Shown here in pieces: positions 35,056-44,490 of a stretch of DNA of 64,000 bases (positions are counted from its first letter, which is position 1; each line of letters starts with the position of its first letter). The stretch spans positions 558,001 to 622,000 of the forward strand of contig NZ_CP157968.1 in the NCBI RefSeq assembly GCF_040215725.1. The letters run 5' to 3'. The notes under the pieces are model-generated. The model worked only from the letters and a program-made list of their open reading frames with translations, was not told the DNA's origin and ran no database searches. This DNA comes from Rhizobium sp. ZPR4 (GTDB lineage Bacteria > Pseudomonadota > Alphaproteobacteria > Rhizobiales > Rhizobiaceae). The position numbers were made by a program, and so were the translations under genes.

Positions 35056-35421
35056 TAAGCGGTTGCCTTCCCCTCACAACCAAGGCCGGTGCCGAATGGA
35101 TCGCACCCTATATTCGCCGGGTTCCATGTCAACATATATATGATTTATTTTTGGGTCATCTCCGGCATTTTCGCCAATATCCTTACGATTTTTCCGTATC
35201 TAGTATTTTAAGCGAAGCCTCAATTGCTGTGGCGGCATAAATAATCATACATAAATATTGACTGGTATGATGTTTTTTCATATTCAAGGTCTCGGGTCCA
35301 TTGGGCTGCAAATGTGGCTTAATTGTTATACAAATAATTGACTCATATTACAATATAACTTAGGGAAGTCGAGCGGTTCCCGGGAGATGAATGGGAACGC
35401 GCCAACAAAGGGAGAGAGATC
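35056..35421. promoter_or_regulatory. AT-rich divergent promoter region of the sugar locus
   Basis: 366 bases, clearly AT-rich compared with the flanking genes. It must carry promoters for the epimerase/SDR pair and for the AraFGH-type operon. It contains the GntR-type operator at 35323-35333 and, 4 bases after it, TTGACT (35338-35343) as a possible -35 element, though no well-spaced -10 is clear. The ribosome binding site of the binding-protein gene is GGGAGAGAG just before 35422. Confidence 0.55.
35323..35333. promoter_or_regulatory. GntR (FadR-type) operator candidate
   Basis: TTGTTATACAA fits the FadR-subfamily half-site scheme T-N-GT-N3-AC-N-A exactly. It lies about 90 bases before the binding-protein gene, and a GntR-FCD regulator is encoded at the end of the same operon. 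Binding there would place repression near the promoter. Confidence 0.5.
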
Positions 35422-36405
35422 ATGCGCTTTTTCAAAGCGGCAATCCTTGCAGGCACCTTTGCCGTTCTGGCGGCCGGCTCCGCTTTCGCGGAGGACGTCA
35501 AGATCGGCTTCATCGTCAAGCAGCCCGAAGAGCCCTGGTTCCAGGACGAATGGAAATTCGCCGATCAGGCCGCCAAGGAGAAGGGCTTCACGCTGGTGAA
35601 GATCGGCGCCGAGGATGGCGAGAAGGTGCAGTCGGCGATCGATAATCTCGGTGCACAGGGCGCGCAGGGCTTCATCATCTGCACGCCGGATGTGAAGCTC
35701 GGCCCAGGCATCGTCGCCAAGGCCGCAGCCAACCAGCTGAAACTGATGACTGTCGATGATCGCCTGGTCAATGCCGAGGGCAAGCCGCTCGAAGACGTGC
35801 CGCATATGGGCATTTCCGCCACCAAGATCGGCGAGACCGTCGGCCAGGCGATCGTCGATGAAATCAAGAAGCGCGGCTGGGACATGAAGAATGTCGGCGC
35901 GATCCGCGTTTCCTACGATCAGCTGCCGACCGCCGTCGACCGCGTCGAAGGCGCAATCTCGGTTCTGAAGACGGCTGGTTTCCCGGCTGCGAACATTTTT
36001 GACGCGCCGCAGGCAAAGACCGATACGGAAGCTGCGCTCAATGCCGCGACCACGGTTCTCAACAAGCATGCCGATATCAAGTATTGGGTCGCTTTCGGCC
36101 TTAACGATGAAGCTGTGCTTGGCGCTGTCCGCGCCTCGGAATCGGTCGGCATTCCCGCAGCGAACATGATCGGCGTCGGTATCGGCGGCGCGGATTCGGC
36201 GATCAACGAGTTCAAGAAGCCCGCGGCAACCGGCTTCTTCGGTACGGTCATCATCTCGCCGAAGCGCCACGGCTACGAGACGGCCATCAACATGTATGAC
36301 TGGATTGCCAACAGCAAGGAGCCGCCGAAGCTGACACTCACCTCCGGCTCCCTCGCACTGCGCGGCGACTACGAGAAGGTTCGCAAGGATCTCGGCATCG
36401 AATGA
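35422..36405 (+). CDS. AraF-type periplasmic sugar-binding protein
   Basis: 327 residues, signal peptide 1 to about 23 (ending SAFA). Type I solute-binding fold with AraF-like features: IGFIVKQPEEPWFQDEW at the start, QGFIICTPDVKLGPGIV, then KLMTVDDRLVN in the first lobe, and VAFGLNDEAVLG and VGIGGADSAINEF in the second. This suggests L-arabinose or a related aldose as ligand. It is followed by an ATPase with two nucleotide-binding domains and a single permease, the usual CUT2 arrangement. Confidence 0.9.
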   Translation: MRFFKAAILAGTFAVLAAGSAFAEDVKIGFIVKQPEEPWFQDEWKFADQAAKEKGFTLVKIGAEDGEKVQSAIDNLGAQGAQGFIICTPDVKLGPGIVAKAAANQLKLMTVDDRLVNAEGKPLEDVPHMGISATKIGETVGQAIVDEIKKRGWDMKNVGAIRVSYDQLPTAVDRVEGAISVLKTAGFPAANIFDAPQAKTDTEAALNAATTVLNKHADIKYWVAFGLNDEAVLGAVRASESVGIPAANMIGVGIGGADSAINEFKKPAATGFFGTVIISPKRHGYETAINMYDWIANSKEPPKLTLTSGSLALRGDYEKVRKDLGIE

Positions 36406-36472
36406 TCGTCCTGCCAGGATGATGTCCGTCCGGTGGCTTGTTGCCGCCGGACCTTCTCTCGATGGAGCAAGT

Positions 36473-37978
36473 ATGGCTTTCCTTGAATTCAAGGGCATTT
36501 CCAAGGGCTATCCTGGCGTCCAGGCGCTGTCCGATGTCTCTTTCGATGTCGAAAGAGGCGCCGTGCATGGGCTGATGGGCGAAAACGGCGCCGGCAAGTC
36601 GACGCTGATTAGGGTTCTCTCGGGCGATCAGGCAGCTGATACTGGCAGCATCGTCATCGATGGTGTGGAGCAGCATTACAGCTCGGTCCGTGATGCCTTT
36701 CATGCGGGCGTCATCGTCATCCATCAGGAGCTGCAGCTGGTGCCGGAACTGACCGTCGCCGAAAACCTCTGGCTCGGCCGTTTTCCCGGCAAGGCCGGTG
36801 TGATTGACGGCAGGACATTGATCGAAACCGTTCGCACCAGGCTCACGGAAATCGGCATTGATGTCGATCCGGCAGCCAAGGTTTCCTCGTTGTCGATCGG
36901 CGCCCGCCAGATGGTGGAGATCGCCAAGGCCGTCATGGTCGATGCGCGGGTGATCGCACTCGACGAGCCGACCTCGTCGCTATCGTCACGCGAGAGCGAA
37001 ATCCTGTTTTCCCTGATCGACCGGCTGAGAGCCAATGGCACGGTCATCCTCTATGTCTCGCATCGCCTTGATGAGATCTTCCGGCTCTGCGACAGTCTCA
37101 CCGTGCTGCGCGACGGCAAGCTCGCCGCGCATCATCCAAAGGTCGCCGATACGACGCGCGAGCAGGTCATTTCGCAGATGGTCGGCCGCGAGATCAGCAA
37201 TATCTGGGGCTGGCGCGAACGTCCGCTTGGCGAGGTGCGTCTCGAAGCCAAGGGGCTCTCGGGATCGAAGCTGCGCAATCCCGTCAGCTTCTCGGTCTGC
37301 AGGGGTGAAATTCTCGGCTTTTTCGGTCTTATCGGTGCCGGCCGAAGCGAGATGGCTCGCCTTCTCTATGGTGCCGATCATCGCCATCAGGGCAGCGTCT
37401 TGATTGACGGCATCGCCGTTTCGCCGAACAATCCGAAGGCGGCCATCAGCGCCGGCATGGTTCTGTGCCCGGAAGATCGCAAGTTCGACGGCATTGTTCA
37501 GGGGCGATCGATTGAGGAAAACATTGCCATCTCCTCGCGGCGGCATTTCTCGCCCTTCGGCATCCTCAATCCGAAGAAGGAAGCCTCGGTCGCCGATCAG
37601 TTCATCGCCAAGCTCAGGGTCCGCACGCCCTCGCGCAAGCAGGATATCGTCAATCTCTCGGGCGGCAACCAGCAAAAGGTCATTCTCGGCCGCTGGCTTT
37701 CGGAGCAGGGTGTCAAGGTTCTCGTCATCGACGAGCCGACGCGCGGCATCGATGTCGGCGCCAAGTCGGAAATCTATGAAATCCTCTATGAGCTGGCGGC
37801 CGGCGGCATGGCGATCGTCGTCATCTCCAGCGAGCTCCCCGAGGTCATGGGCATTTCCGATCGCATCATGGTCATGTGCCAGGGCCGCGTCGCCGCCGAT
37901 GTTGTGCGTGCCGATTTCGACGAGCGGGCCATTCTGACCGCGGCCCTGCCCGACAAGAATGCCGCCGGCACAATCTAG
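36473..37978 (+). CDS. AraG-type sugar ABC ATPase, two domains
   Basis: 501 residues from ATG 36473. Two ABC domains: the first has Walker A GENGAGKST, signature LSIGARQM and Walker B VIALDEPTSSLS; the second has a weak P-loop GLIGAGRSE, signature LSGGNQQK and Walker B VLVIDEPTRGID. This asymmetry is normal for CUT2 importers. It sits 67 bases after the binding-protein gene and 16 bases before the permease. Confidence 0.93.
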   Translation: MAFLEFKGISKGYPGVQALSDVSFDVERGAVHGLMGENGAGKSTLIRVLSGDQAADTGSIVIDGVEQHYSSVRDAFHAGVIVIHQELQLVPELTVAENLWLGRFPGKAGVIDGRTLIETVRTRLTEIGIDVDPAAKVSSLSIGARQMVEIAKAVMVDARVIALDEPTSSLSSRESEILFSLIDRLRANGTVILYVSHRLDEIFRLCDSLTVLRDGKLAAHHPKVADTTREQVISQMVGREISNIWGWRERPLGEVRLEAKGLSGSKLRNPVSFSVCRGEILGFFGLIGAGRSEMARLLYGADHRHQGSVLIDGIAVSPNNPKAAISAGMVLCPEDRKFDGIVQGRSIEENIAISSRRHFSPFGILNPKKEASVADQFIAKLRVRTPSRKQDIVNLSGGNQQKVILGRWLSEQGVKVLVIDEPTRGIDVGAKSEIYEILYELAAGGMAIVVISSELPEVMGISDRIMVMCQGRVAADVVRADFDERAILTAALPDKNAAGTI

Positions 37979-37994
37979 TTCAGGAATGGTAGTG

Positions 37995-38951
37995 ATGAAT
38001 TCGTTGAAAAAAATCCTTCTCGGCGAACAGGGTCTGGTGGTGATCTTCGCGATCGCCTTCGTGATCGTCTCGCTTTTCGTTCCGAGTTTCCTGACCGAGC
38101 GCAACATGCTCGGCCTGCTGCAGTCGGTGGTGACGATCGGCATCGTCGCCTGCACCATGATGTTCTGCCTTGCCTCGCGCGACTTCGACCTGTCGGTCGG
38201 CTCGACCGTCGCCTTTTCGGGCATGATCGCCGTCATGGTGTCGAACTCCACCGGCTCCATTCCGCTCGGCCTGCTCGCGGCGCTGATCTGCGGCAGCGTC
38301 GTCGGCGTCGTCAATGGCGTCGTCATTGCCAAGTTCCGCATCAACGCGCTGATCACCACGCTTGCCACGATGCAGATCGTACGCGGCCTCGCCTTGATCG
38401 CGTCCGACGGCCGCGCCGTCGGCATCAACGATCCGGCCTTCTATCAGCTGGCGCTGTCGCGCTTCCTGACGGTGCCGACGCCGATCTGGATCATGGTGGC
38501 GCTGTTCATCATATTCGGCTTCACGCTCAATCGCACCGTTTTCGGCAAGAACACGCTGGCAATCGGCGGCAATCCCGAGGCCTCGCGTCTCGCCGGCGTC
38601 AACGTCGTCAATATGCGGATCTGGATCTTCGCCCTGCAGGGCCTGGTCTGCGCCATCGCCGGCATACTGCTCGCCTCGCGCATCACCTCGGGCCAGCCGA
38701 ATGCGGCAACGGGCCTCGAGCTCTCGGTCATCTCGGCCTGCGTTCTCGGCGGCGTCTCTCTCGCCGGCGGCCGTGCGGCAATGACCGGCGTGATCGTGGG
38801 TGTCCTCATCATGGGTATTGCCGAGAATGTGATGAACCTGCTCAACATCCAGGCCTTCTATCAATATCTCGTGCGTGGCTGCATTCTGCTGATTGCTGTT
38901 CTGTTGGACAATCTGCGATCGTCGGCAGCAGGGCGCGGCAGCCGCATGTGA
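37995..38951 (+). CDS. AraH-type sugar ABC permease
   Basis: 318 residues with eight to ten hydrophobic segments. It contains the BPD_transp_2 landmarks ASRDFDLSVGSTVAFSG, AKFRINALITTLATMQI, and NPEASRLAGVNV near the ATPase-docking loop, and GGVSLAGGRAAMTG. It completes the AraFGH-type importer; ATG 37995 follows AGGAATGG. A single permease gene means a homodimer, as in this class. Confidence 0.93.
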   Translation: MNSLKKILLGEQGLVVIFAIAFVIVSLFVPSFLTERNMLGLLQSVVTIGIVACTMMFCLASRDFDLSVGSTVAFSGMIAVMVSNSTGSIPLGLLAALICGSVVGVVNGVVIAKFRINALITTLATMQIVRGLALIASDGRAVGINDPAFYQLALSRFLTVPTPIWIMVALFIIFGFTLNRTVFGKNTLAIGGNPEASRLAGVNVVNMRIWIFALQGLVCAIAGILLASRITSGQPNAATGLELSVISACVLGGVSLAGGRAAMTGVIVGVLIMGIAENVMNLLNIQAFYQYLVRGCILLIAVLLDNLRSSAAGRGSRM

Positions 38952-39066
38952 CCAGACTTGCTTGGAGAAGTTTGGGGAGAAGTTTGCCGGACTTGCAGTT
39001 GCGGATTGATGCCGGGGCATGGTGCCGCTCATGATCGCTGCCGGGCAGCGGAAGGGAGTGCAAGTG

Positions 39067-39837
39067 ATGAGTACGCGTTTGGGATCTTTACGGGCTCATG
39101 GCGGGGCCGCGCCCGAACAGGGCAGGCGCACCGTGCGCGAGGAGTTGTTGAAGAAACTCATCGGCCAGATCGTCTCGGGCGCTCTCGCCGAGGGCTCGAT
39201 CCTTCCGAATGAAGCCGAGCTCTCAGAGGTCTATGGCGTCAGCCGCACCAGCCTGCGCGAGGCCATGCAATATCTGTCGGCGCTGGGGATGGTTCGCTCG
39301 CGCACCCGCGCCGGCACCACGGTCCTGCCGCGGGAAAACTGGAACTATCTGGACCCGCTGGTTCTCGACGCGACGCTTGCCCTCAGCAACGACCGAAGTT
39401 TCTACGATTCTCTGCTCGATGCGCGGCAAGTGCTGGAACCCGCCGCCGCGGCGCAGGCAGCCGCCAACGCCACGGCCAAGCAGCTCGCACAGATCGCCGA
39501 GGCTTTTGAGGACATGGTCGCTGCCAACGCGCGGGACAACGAGGCATGGAGCCAGGCGGATCTGGAGTTTCACACGGCCATCATCAATGCCAGCGGCAAC
39601 TGGGTCTTCCGCCAGTTCGCCACGGCGATCCGCGCCGCTTTGCTCGCGAGTTTTCGCCTGACAAACCGCGCCAGCCAGTCGCATGACTACGCGATCGCCC
39701 GTCATCAGGATGTCCTGGATGCGATCCGAATGCGCCGACCCGATGCCGCACGTTTTGCCATGGAGCAGCTGATCGGAACGGCCAGAATGGAGCTTAGTGA
39801 CGCCCTGCGCGTCGCCAAACTGGATGAGCCGGAATAA
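39067..39837 (+). CDS. GntR-family regulator, FCD subfamily
   Basis: 256 residues from ATG 39067, behind GGAAGGGAGTG. The N-terminal winged helix reads NEAELSEVYGVSRTSLREAM with GMVRSRTRAGTTV as the wing. The C-terminal all-helical FCD ligand domain (about 100-245) has Asp and His metal-site residues in DLEFHTAIINASGN and RHQDVLDAIRMRRP. It lies 115 bases after the permease and probably controls the sugar operon through the site at 35323-35333. Confidence 0.92.
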   Translation: MSTRLGSLRAHGGAAPEQGRRTVREELLKKLIGQIVSGALAEGSILPNEAELSEVYGVSRTSLREAMQYLSALGMVRSRTRAGTTVLPRENWNYLDPLVLDATLALSNDRSFYDSLLDARQVLEPAAAAQAAANATAKQLAQIAEAFEDMVAANARDNEAWSQADLEFHTAIINASGNWVFRQFATAIRAALLASFRLTNRASQSHDYAIARHQDVLDAIRMRRPDAARFAMEQLIGTARMELSDALRVAKLDEPE

Positions 39838-40006
39838 TCGATTTCCTGCGCGCAAGAAAATGGCGCGAGGCCCATGTCGCCGTCTGCCAGAATGTTTTCA
39901 GCATGTGTTTAGCGAATTCGAGAGCTGGCCAGAGAATCCCGGCTCCTTGCGCCTGCCGGCAGGCAGGGCATAAATGCGAAGACCGCAACATGGCTCGAGC
40001 CGATCG

Positions 40007-40609
40007 ATGACAATAAAGTCCCCGCTTTCCTGTGCCTTTTGCGTCGTCGTTGTTCTGGCGGAGAGCATGAAGCCTGCATTGGCGTCGCCGGCAGCAACCG
40101 CGCCTCAACTTCCGACCATGCAGCAGCTGCAATCTGCTCTCGACGAGGTAAAGCCCGGACTTGCGCGAATCCGCGAGTTTTTCGGCTGCATCCCTGCCTT
40201 CGGAAGACCGATGACCATTCGCCTTTGTGCGCTGAAGGCGGAAGGAACCGATTTCGTTCAAACCATTCCATTTCGGCTTGCCGACCAACGCTGGCAGGTC
40301 GTTCTGGATCGAACGGGAAGACCTCCAGAAACTGATGGGGCTTGCGCGCCTCTTGATGTAGTCCAGGCTGAGCTGCGCAAGCTGCGTGGGGATGGCAAGC
40401 TGCATGTTACCGGCGAGGTTGACGATGGCGCGGGAACCTTTACCAGCGAGCGCGGGTTATTGCGGGATCATAAGGGACCTTATCGATTGATGTGTCGCTA
40501 CGATGTCGTCACGGGTTTAGGCAAGAAGGCTTTGCTGATCGCCTATGTCTGGCATGACGGAGCGCACTATATCGTCGATCGGGATATCGAGGCATGGCCG
40601 GATGATTGA
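40007..40609 (+). CDS. Secreted hypothetical protein
   Basis: 200 residues from ATG 40007 (a longer frame from 39974 is possible; neither has a strong ribosome site). A signal peptide (hydrophobic about 7-22, cleavage near ALA) is followed by a mixed protein with four cysteines (FGCIP, RLCAL, GACAP, LMCRY), which may form two disulfides. Repeated short strands and basic patches do not match a family I know. The next gene begins 59 bases downstream on the same strand. Confidence 0.55.
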   Translation: MTIKSPLSCAFCVVVVLAESMKPALASPAATAPQLPTMQQLQSALDEVKPGLARIREFFGCIPAFGRPMTIRLCALKAEGTDFVQTIPFRLADQRWQVVLDRTGRPPETDGACAPLDVVQAELRKLRGDGKLHVTGEVDDGAGTFTSERGLLRDHKGPYRLMCRYDVVTGLGKKALLIAYVWHDGAHYIVDRDIEAWPDD

Positions 40610-40668
40610 GCATGCGCGGCACCATTGCAGCTGCGAAGCCCGGCATTGCATATGGAGGAGATTTCGGA

Positions 40669-41052
40669 ATGACCGATGATGAAAAGGCAATCCGGAAAGT
40701 CGTGGAAACCTGGACTGCCGCAAGCAGGCAAGGCGATACGGCCACGGTCCTCGGGTTGATGACGGACGATGTTATCTTCATGGTTCCTGGCCAGGAGCCC
40801 TTTGGTAAAGAGGCATTTGCTGCGGCGTCGAAAGGCATGGAGGGTATGACGATGGAGGGTGCGAGCGAGATCGTCGAACTGCAGGTGCTCGGCGACTGGG
40901 CCTATATCCGCAACCATATCGACATGACAGTGACACCGCCTGATGGCGACGCCGTTCATCGGTCGGGCTATACGCTCACGCTTCTGCGCAAGGAGGCTGA
41001 CGGTTGGTGGCGTCTTGCTCGCGATGCGAATCTTCTGACGGTTAGCCGCTGA
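40669..41052 (+). CDS. SnoaL/DUF4440-like NTF2-fold protein
   Basis: 127 residues from ATG 40669, with GGAGGAG nine bases upstream; longer frames lack support. The pattern AIRKVVETWTAASRQGD, LMTDDVIFMVPGQEPFGKEA and the closing WWRLARDANLL is typical of small NTF2-like SgcJ/EcaC or DUF4440 proteins. These form cone-shaped dimers and may bind small ligands or act as isomerases. No catalytic set is obvious. It may be co-transcribed with the preceding secreted protein. Confidence 0.8.
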   Translation: MTDDEKAIRKVVETWTAASRQGDTATVLGLMTDDVIFMVPGQEPFGKEAFAAASKGMEGMTMEGASEIVELQVLGDWAYIRNHIDMTVTPPDGDAVHRSGYTLTLLRKEADGWWRLARDANLLTVSR

Positions 41053-41077
41053 TCTATCGCCCTCTTCGTATCTTAGG

Positions 41078-42361
41078 TCAGGCGGCGTCGAGTGCCGCAG
41101 CCAGATCGGCAATCAGATCGTCGGGATGCTCGATCCCGATCGACAGGCGGATCGTCGATTCCAGCACGCCGATGCGGTGGCGTACATCCACGGGAACGCC
41201 GGAATGTGTGGTTGTGGCAGGATGGGAAGCCAGCGATTCCGTGCCGCCGAGGCTGACAGCAAGCTTGAATATCTGCAGCGCATTCAGGAATTTGAATGAT
41301 GCCGGCTGACCGCCCTTGATATCGAAGGAGAAGGTGGAGCCTGCACCGCTGCACTGGGCGGCGAAGATGCGACCAGTCGCCGAAGATGGATCGGTATAGG
41401 GCAGATAATGGATCTGCTCGACCTTCGGGTGATCCCGCAGGAAATCGGCGACCGCCCGGGCATTGCTGTTTGCCCGCTCCATGCGGATCTGCAGCGTTTC
41501 CAGCGAGCGGCCGAGCATCCAGCAGGAATGCGGGTCGAGCTGCGTGCCGATCGCGCCGCGCAGTGCCTTCACCTGCTTGATGACAGCCTTGGAGCCAAGG
41601 GCGGCACCGGCGATCAGATCGGAATGGCCGCCGACATATTTGGTCAGCGAGTAGAGGGAGATATCGGCCCCGTGCTCGAGCGGCCGCTGGAAGACAGGGC
41701 CGAGCAGCGTATTGTCGCAGGCGACGATCGGTGTGTGCCCCTGCTTTTTGCCGATCGCATCGGCAACGCGGCGGATCATCGCGATATCGACGAGGCTGTT
41801 CGTCGGATTGGCAGGCGTTTCCACGAGAATGACGGAGACGCGCCCTTTGGCCATGGCGTCCTCCGCACTCGCCATCACCGAACTTTCGCTGACGCCATCG
41901 GCGAAGCCGACGGCAGCCACTCCGAGATTGAGGAATGTCTTGGCGACCAGTGTTTCCGTGCCGCCGTAAAGCGGCTGCGAATGCAGGATCGCATCGCCAG
42001 GTCGTGCGAAGGTGAGAAGGGTCGTCGCGATTGCCGACATGCCGGAGGAAAACAGCGCGCCGCTTTCCGCTTTTTCATAGACGGCGAGACGATCCTCGAC
42101 GATTTCGCTGTTGGGATGGTTGAAGCGCGAGTAGACGAGCCCGACGCCCGTGCCCGCCGGCGGCTCGGTGCGGCCGGAGATGTAATTGAAGAAATCGCGA
42201 CCGTCTTCGGCCGATTTGAAGACGAAGGTGGAGGTCAGGAAAACAGGTGGCTTGACCGCGCCCTCGGAGAGCTCAGGGTCGTAGCCGTAATTCAGCATCT
42301 GGGTTTCGGGATGGAGGGGGTGGTTGCCGATATGCGTTTTGGACGGATGCGGCGCAGTCAT
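41078..42361 (-). CDS. PLP-dependent Cys/Met metabolism enzyme (cystathionine gamma-synthase family)
   Basis: 427 residues from ATG 42361, with GAGGAGA just upstream. Fold type I transsulfuration family: [19 protein letters not shown] with the phosphate-contact Tyr/Arg, [29 protein letters not shown], and the PLP lysine in [13 protein letters not shown]. The end [18 protein letters not shown] is typical. It may be a methionine gamma-lyase or cystathionine gamma-synthase type; sequence alone does not decide. It is a single gene, with a 123-base gap to ppk2. Confidence 0.9.
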   Translation of the reverse strand: MTAPHPSKTHIGNHPLHPETQMLNYGYDPELSEGAVKPPVFLTSTFVFKSAEDGRDFFNYISGRTEPPAGTGVGLVYSRFNHPNSEIVEDRLAVYEKAESGALFSSGMSAIATTLLTFARPGDAILHSQPLYGGTETLVAKTFLNLGVAAVGFADGVSESSVMASAEDAMAKGRVSVILVETPANPTNSLVDIAMIRRVADAIGKKQGHTPIVACDNTLLGPVFQRPLEHGADISLYSLTKYVGGHSDLIAGAALGSKAVIKQVKALRGAIGTQLDPHSCWMLGRSLETLQIRMERANSNARAVADFLRDHPKVEQIHYLPYTDPSSATGRIFAAQCSGAGSTFSFDIKGGQPASFKFLNALQIFKLAVSLGGTESLASHPATTTHSGVPVDVRHRIGVLESTIRLSIGIEHPDDLIADLAAALDAA

Positions 42362-42446
42362 GACGGTCTCCTCAGCCGATGACACGAATTTTAGATTCGC
42401 ATCATATCATCAGTTGCGGTGCCGCTTGCTATAGTCTTTGGCGGAT

Positions 42447-42472
42447 GACGGGCTCGCTGAGGCGAGCCCGTC
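42447..42472. terminator. Strong hairpin after ppk2
   Basis: GACGGGCTCGC (42447-42457) pairs perfectly with GCGAGCCCGTC (42462-42472) around TGAG. It lies 13 bases beyond the ppk2 stop (minus strand) and before the next gene. No long T run follows on either side, so termination may be weak, but the stem can also protect the mRNA end. Confidence 0.6.
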
Positions 42473-42484
42473 TAGTCGATATCG

Positions 42485-43399
42485 TCAGTAGATTTCCGGC
42501 ACGTACATTTCCGGCGGCACCGGTGTGCGATGATAGTCGGCGTTGCGCATGCGCTCCGGCAGGATGATTTCCGGCTTCGGAACTGCCTCGTAAGGGATCT
42601 GCGTCAGCAGATGCGCGATGCAGTTGAGACGTGCCCTCTTCTTGTCGACGGCATGGACGACCCACCACGGCGCTTCCGGAATATGGGTGCGCTCAAGCAT
42701 CTCTTCCTTGGCCTTGGTGTATTCTTCCCAATGCACGCGGCTCTGCAGATCCATCGGCGAAAGCTTCCACTGCTTCAGCGGGTCCTGAATGCGCATGTTG
42801 AAACGGAATTCCTGTTCCTCGTCGGTGATCGAGAACCAGTATTTGAGGAGAATGATGCCGGAGCGAACCAGCATCCGCTCGAAATCCGGCACCGAGCGGA
42901 AGAACTCTTCCAGCTCTTCCGACGAGCAGAAACCCATGACGCGCTCGACACCAGCGCGGTTATACCAGCTGCGGTCGAACAGCACCATTTCGCCTGCCGT
43001 CGGCAGATGGGCGGCATAGCGCTGAAAATACCACTGGTGCTTCTCGCGCTCGGTCGGTGCCGGCAGCGCGACGACGCGGCAGATGCGCGGATTGAGACGC
43101 TGGGTGACGCGCTTGATGGCGCCGCCCTTGCCGGCGGAATCGCGGCCTTCGAACAGCACGACGACCTTGAGTTTCTTGTATTGCACCCAGTCCTGCAGGC
43201 GCACCAGCTCATGCTGAAGGCGGAAGAGTTCGCGGAAATAAACGCGGCGATCAAGTGTCGCCTCGCCTTCGCTGATCAGGCCTTCGGCAACCAGCTCGTC
43301 GAGACGGTCCTCTTCGAGCTGCATCTCCAGCTCTTCGTCGAAGCTGTCGACGATTTCATCCTTGATGCGGCTGAGCGGGTCCTGGTTTTCTTCGGTCAT
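42485..43399 (-). CDS. ppk2: Polyphosphate kinase 2
   Basis: 304 residues. PPK2 landmarks: Walker A-like LFEGRDSAGKGGAIK (about 82-96), the lid segment REKHQWYFQRYAAHLP, and Walker B-like LFDRSWYNRAGVERVMGF. The class I lid Arg/Lys residues are present, so it probably transfers phosphate between polyphosphate and ADP or GDP; which nucleotide cannot be told. The acidic N-terminal 60 residues are normal for rhizobial members. Polyphosphate links it to the Pho theme of the window, but it is a separate transcription unit. Confidence 0.94.
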   Translation of the reverse strand: MTEENQDPLSRIKDEIVDSFDEELEMQLEEDRLDELVAEGLISEGEATLDRRVYFRELFRLQHELVRLQDWVQYKKLKVVVLFEGRDSAGKGGAIKRVTQRLNPRICRVVALPAPTEREKHQWYFQRYAAHLPTAGEMVLFDRSWYNRAGVERVMGFCSSEELEEFFRSVPDFERMLVRSGIILLKYWFSITDEEQEFRFNMRIQDPLKQWKLSPMDLQSRVHWEEYTKAKEEMLERTHIPEAPWWVVHAVDKKRARLNCIAHLLTQIPYEAVPKPEIILPERMRNADYHRTPVPPEMYVPEIY

Positions 43400-43495
43400 T
43401 GCGCGCCTCCTGCTCTGTTTTCATGTTGATGCTGCAGCCCTTGGGGCCGCGAGAGCCGGCGCGCTGCTCAGGCATGTGCCGGCTGTGTTTCGGCA

Positions 43496-44284
43496 TTACT
43501 CGGCGGTCCAGCCGCCGTCGACGGAAAGCGTCGTGCCGGTAATCTGCTTGGCGGCGTCGCCGCAGAGGAAGACGGCAATCGCGGCCACTTCGTCGACGGT
43601 CACGAATTCCTTCGTCGGCTGCGCGGCCAAAAGCACGTCATGCTTGACCTGCTCTTCCGTCATGTTACGTGCCTTCATGGTCTCGGGGATCTGCTTTTCG
43701 ACGAGCGGCGTCCAGACATAGCCGGGAGCGATGGAGTTGACCGTCACGCCGTTCTGAGCAGCTTCGAGAGCGATCGTCTTGGTGAGGCCGGTAATGCCGT
43801 GCTTGGCCGAAACATAGGCCGACTTGAAGGGCGAGGCGACGAGCGCATGCGCCGAGGACGTGTTGATGATGCGGCCCCACTTGCGCGCCTTCATGCCCGG
43901 AATGGCGGCCTTGATCGCGTAGAAGGCGGCAAGCAGGTTGATGCGGATGATCGCTTCCCATTTGTCGTCGGGAAACTCCTCGATCGGGGCGACGAACTGG
44001 ATGCCGGCATTGTTGACAAGAATATCGAGACTGCCGAAGGCTTCCTCGGCTTCGCGCACCATTGATGTCACTTCCTCGCCATTCATCATGTTGGCACCGG
44101 AGTAGCGGCACTTCACGCCGAAATCGGCTTCGATGCCAGCGCGTTCCTTCTCGATTGCATCGGCATCGCCGAGGCCGTTGATCGTCACATTCGCGCCTTC
44201 GGCGGCAAAGGCGCGGGCAATCGCAAGCCCGATACCGCTCGTCGAACCGGTGACCAGCGCATTCTTCGAAGTCAACGAACCCAT
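43496..44284 (-). CDS. bdhA: 3-hydroxybutyrate dehydrogenase (SDR)
   Basis: 262 residues from ATG 44284, with GCAGGAG eight bases upstream; the longer frame has no support. NAD-binding ALVTGSTSGIGLAIARAF, NNAG, active site NTSSAHALVAS with Tyr-x-x-x-Lys in YVSAKHG, and the C-terminal TLSVDGGWTAE. The GSTSGIG motif and the PFKSAYVSAKHGI block match bacterial 3-hydroxybutyrate dehydrogenases, which oxidise 3-hydroxybutyrate to acetoacetate. It is divergent from acetoacetate decarboxylase, which supports this assignment. Confidence 0.9.
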   Translation of the reverse strand: MGSLTSKNALVTGSTSGIGLAIARAFAAEGANVTINGLGDADAIEKERAGIEADFGVKCRYSGANMMNGEEVTSMVREAEEAFGSLDILVNNAGIQFVAPIEEFPDDKWEAIIRINLLAAFYAIKAAIPGMKARKWGRIINTSSAHALVASPFKSAYVSAKHGITGLTKTIALEAAQNGVTVNSIAPGYVWTPLVEKQIPETMKARNMTEEQVKHDVLLAAQPTKEFVTVDEVAAIAVFLCGDAAKQITGTTLSVDGGWTAE

Positions 44285-44490
44285 GATGCAACTCCTGCAA
44301 TGTCTATGACATGGTTGGGTAAATGGAAAATGCCAAGATGAGCGCACACTGCCAGCCTCGTATGTCGCTTTGATAACAGTGCAATTTTGCTCCGTGCCGC
44401 GAGCCATCGACACCTGACACTTCTCTGTCATGCAACCGTGCAAGTTTTCGCTCCGGTGCCCGGCGATTTCCTCCAACGACGGAATATACG

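Noticed and set aside
36986..38428. A 480-codon minus-strand frame opposite the AraG/AraH genes.
   Set aside because: It spans two well-supported plus-strand genes with intact ABC motifs and has no plausible ribosome site.
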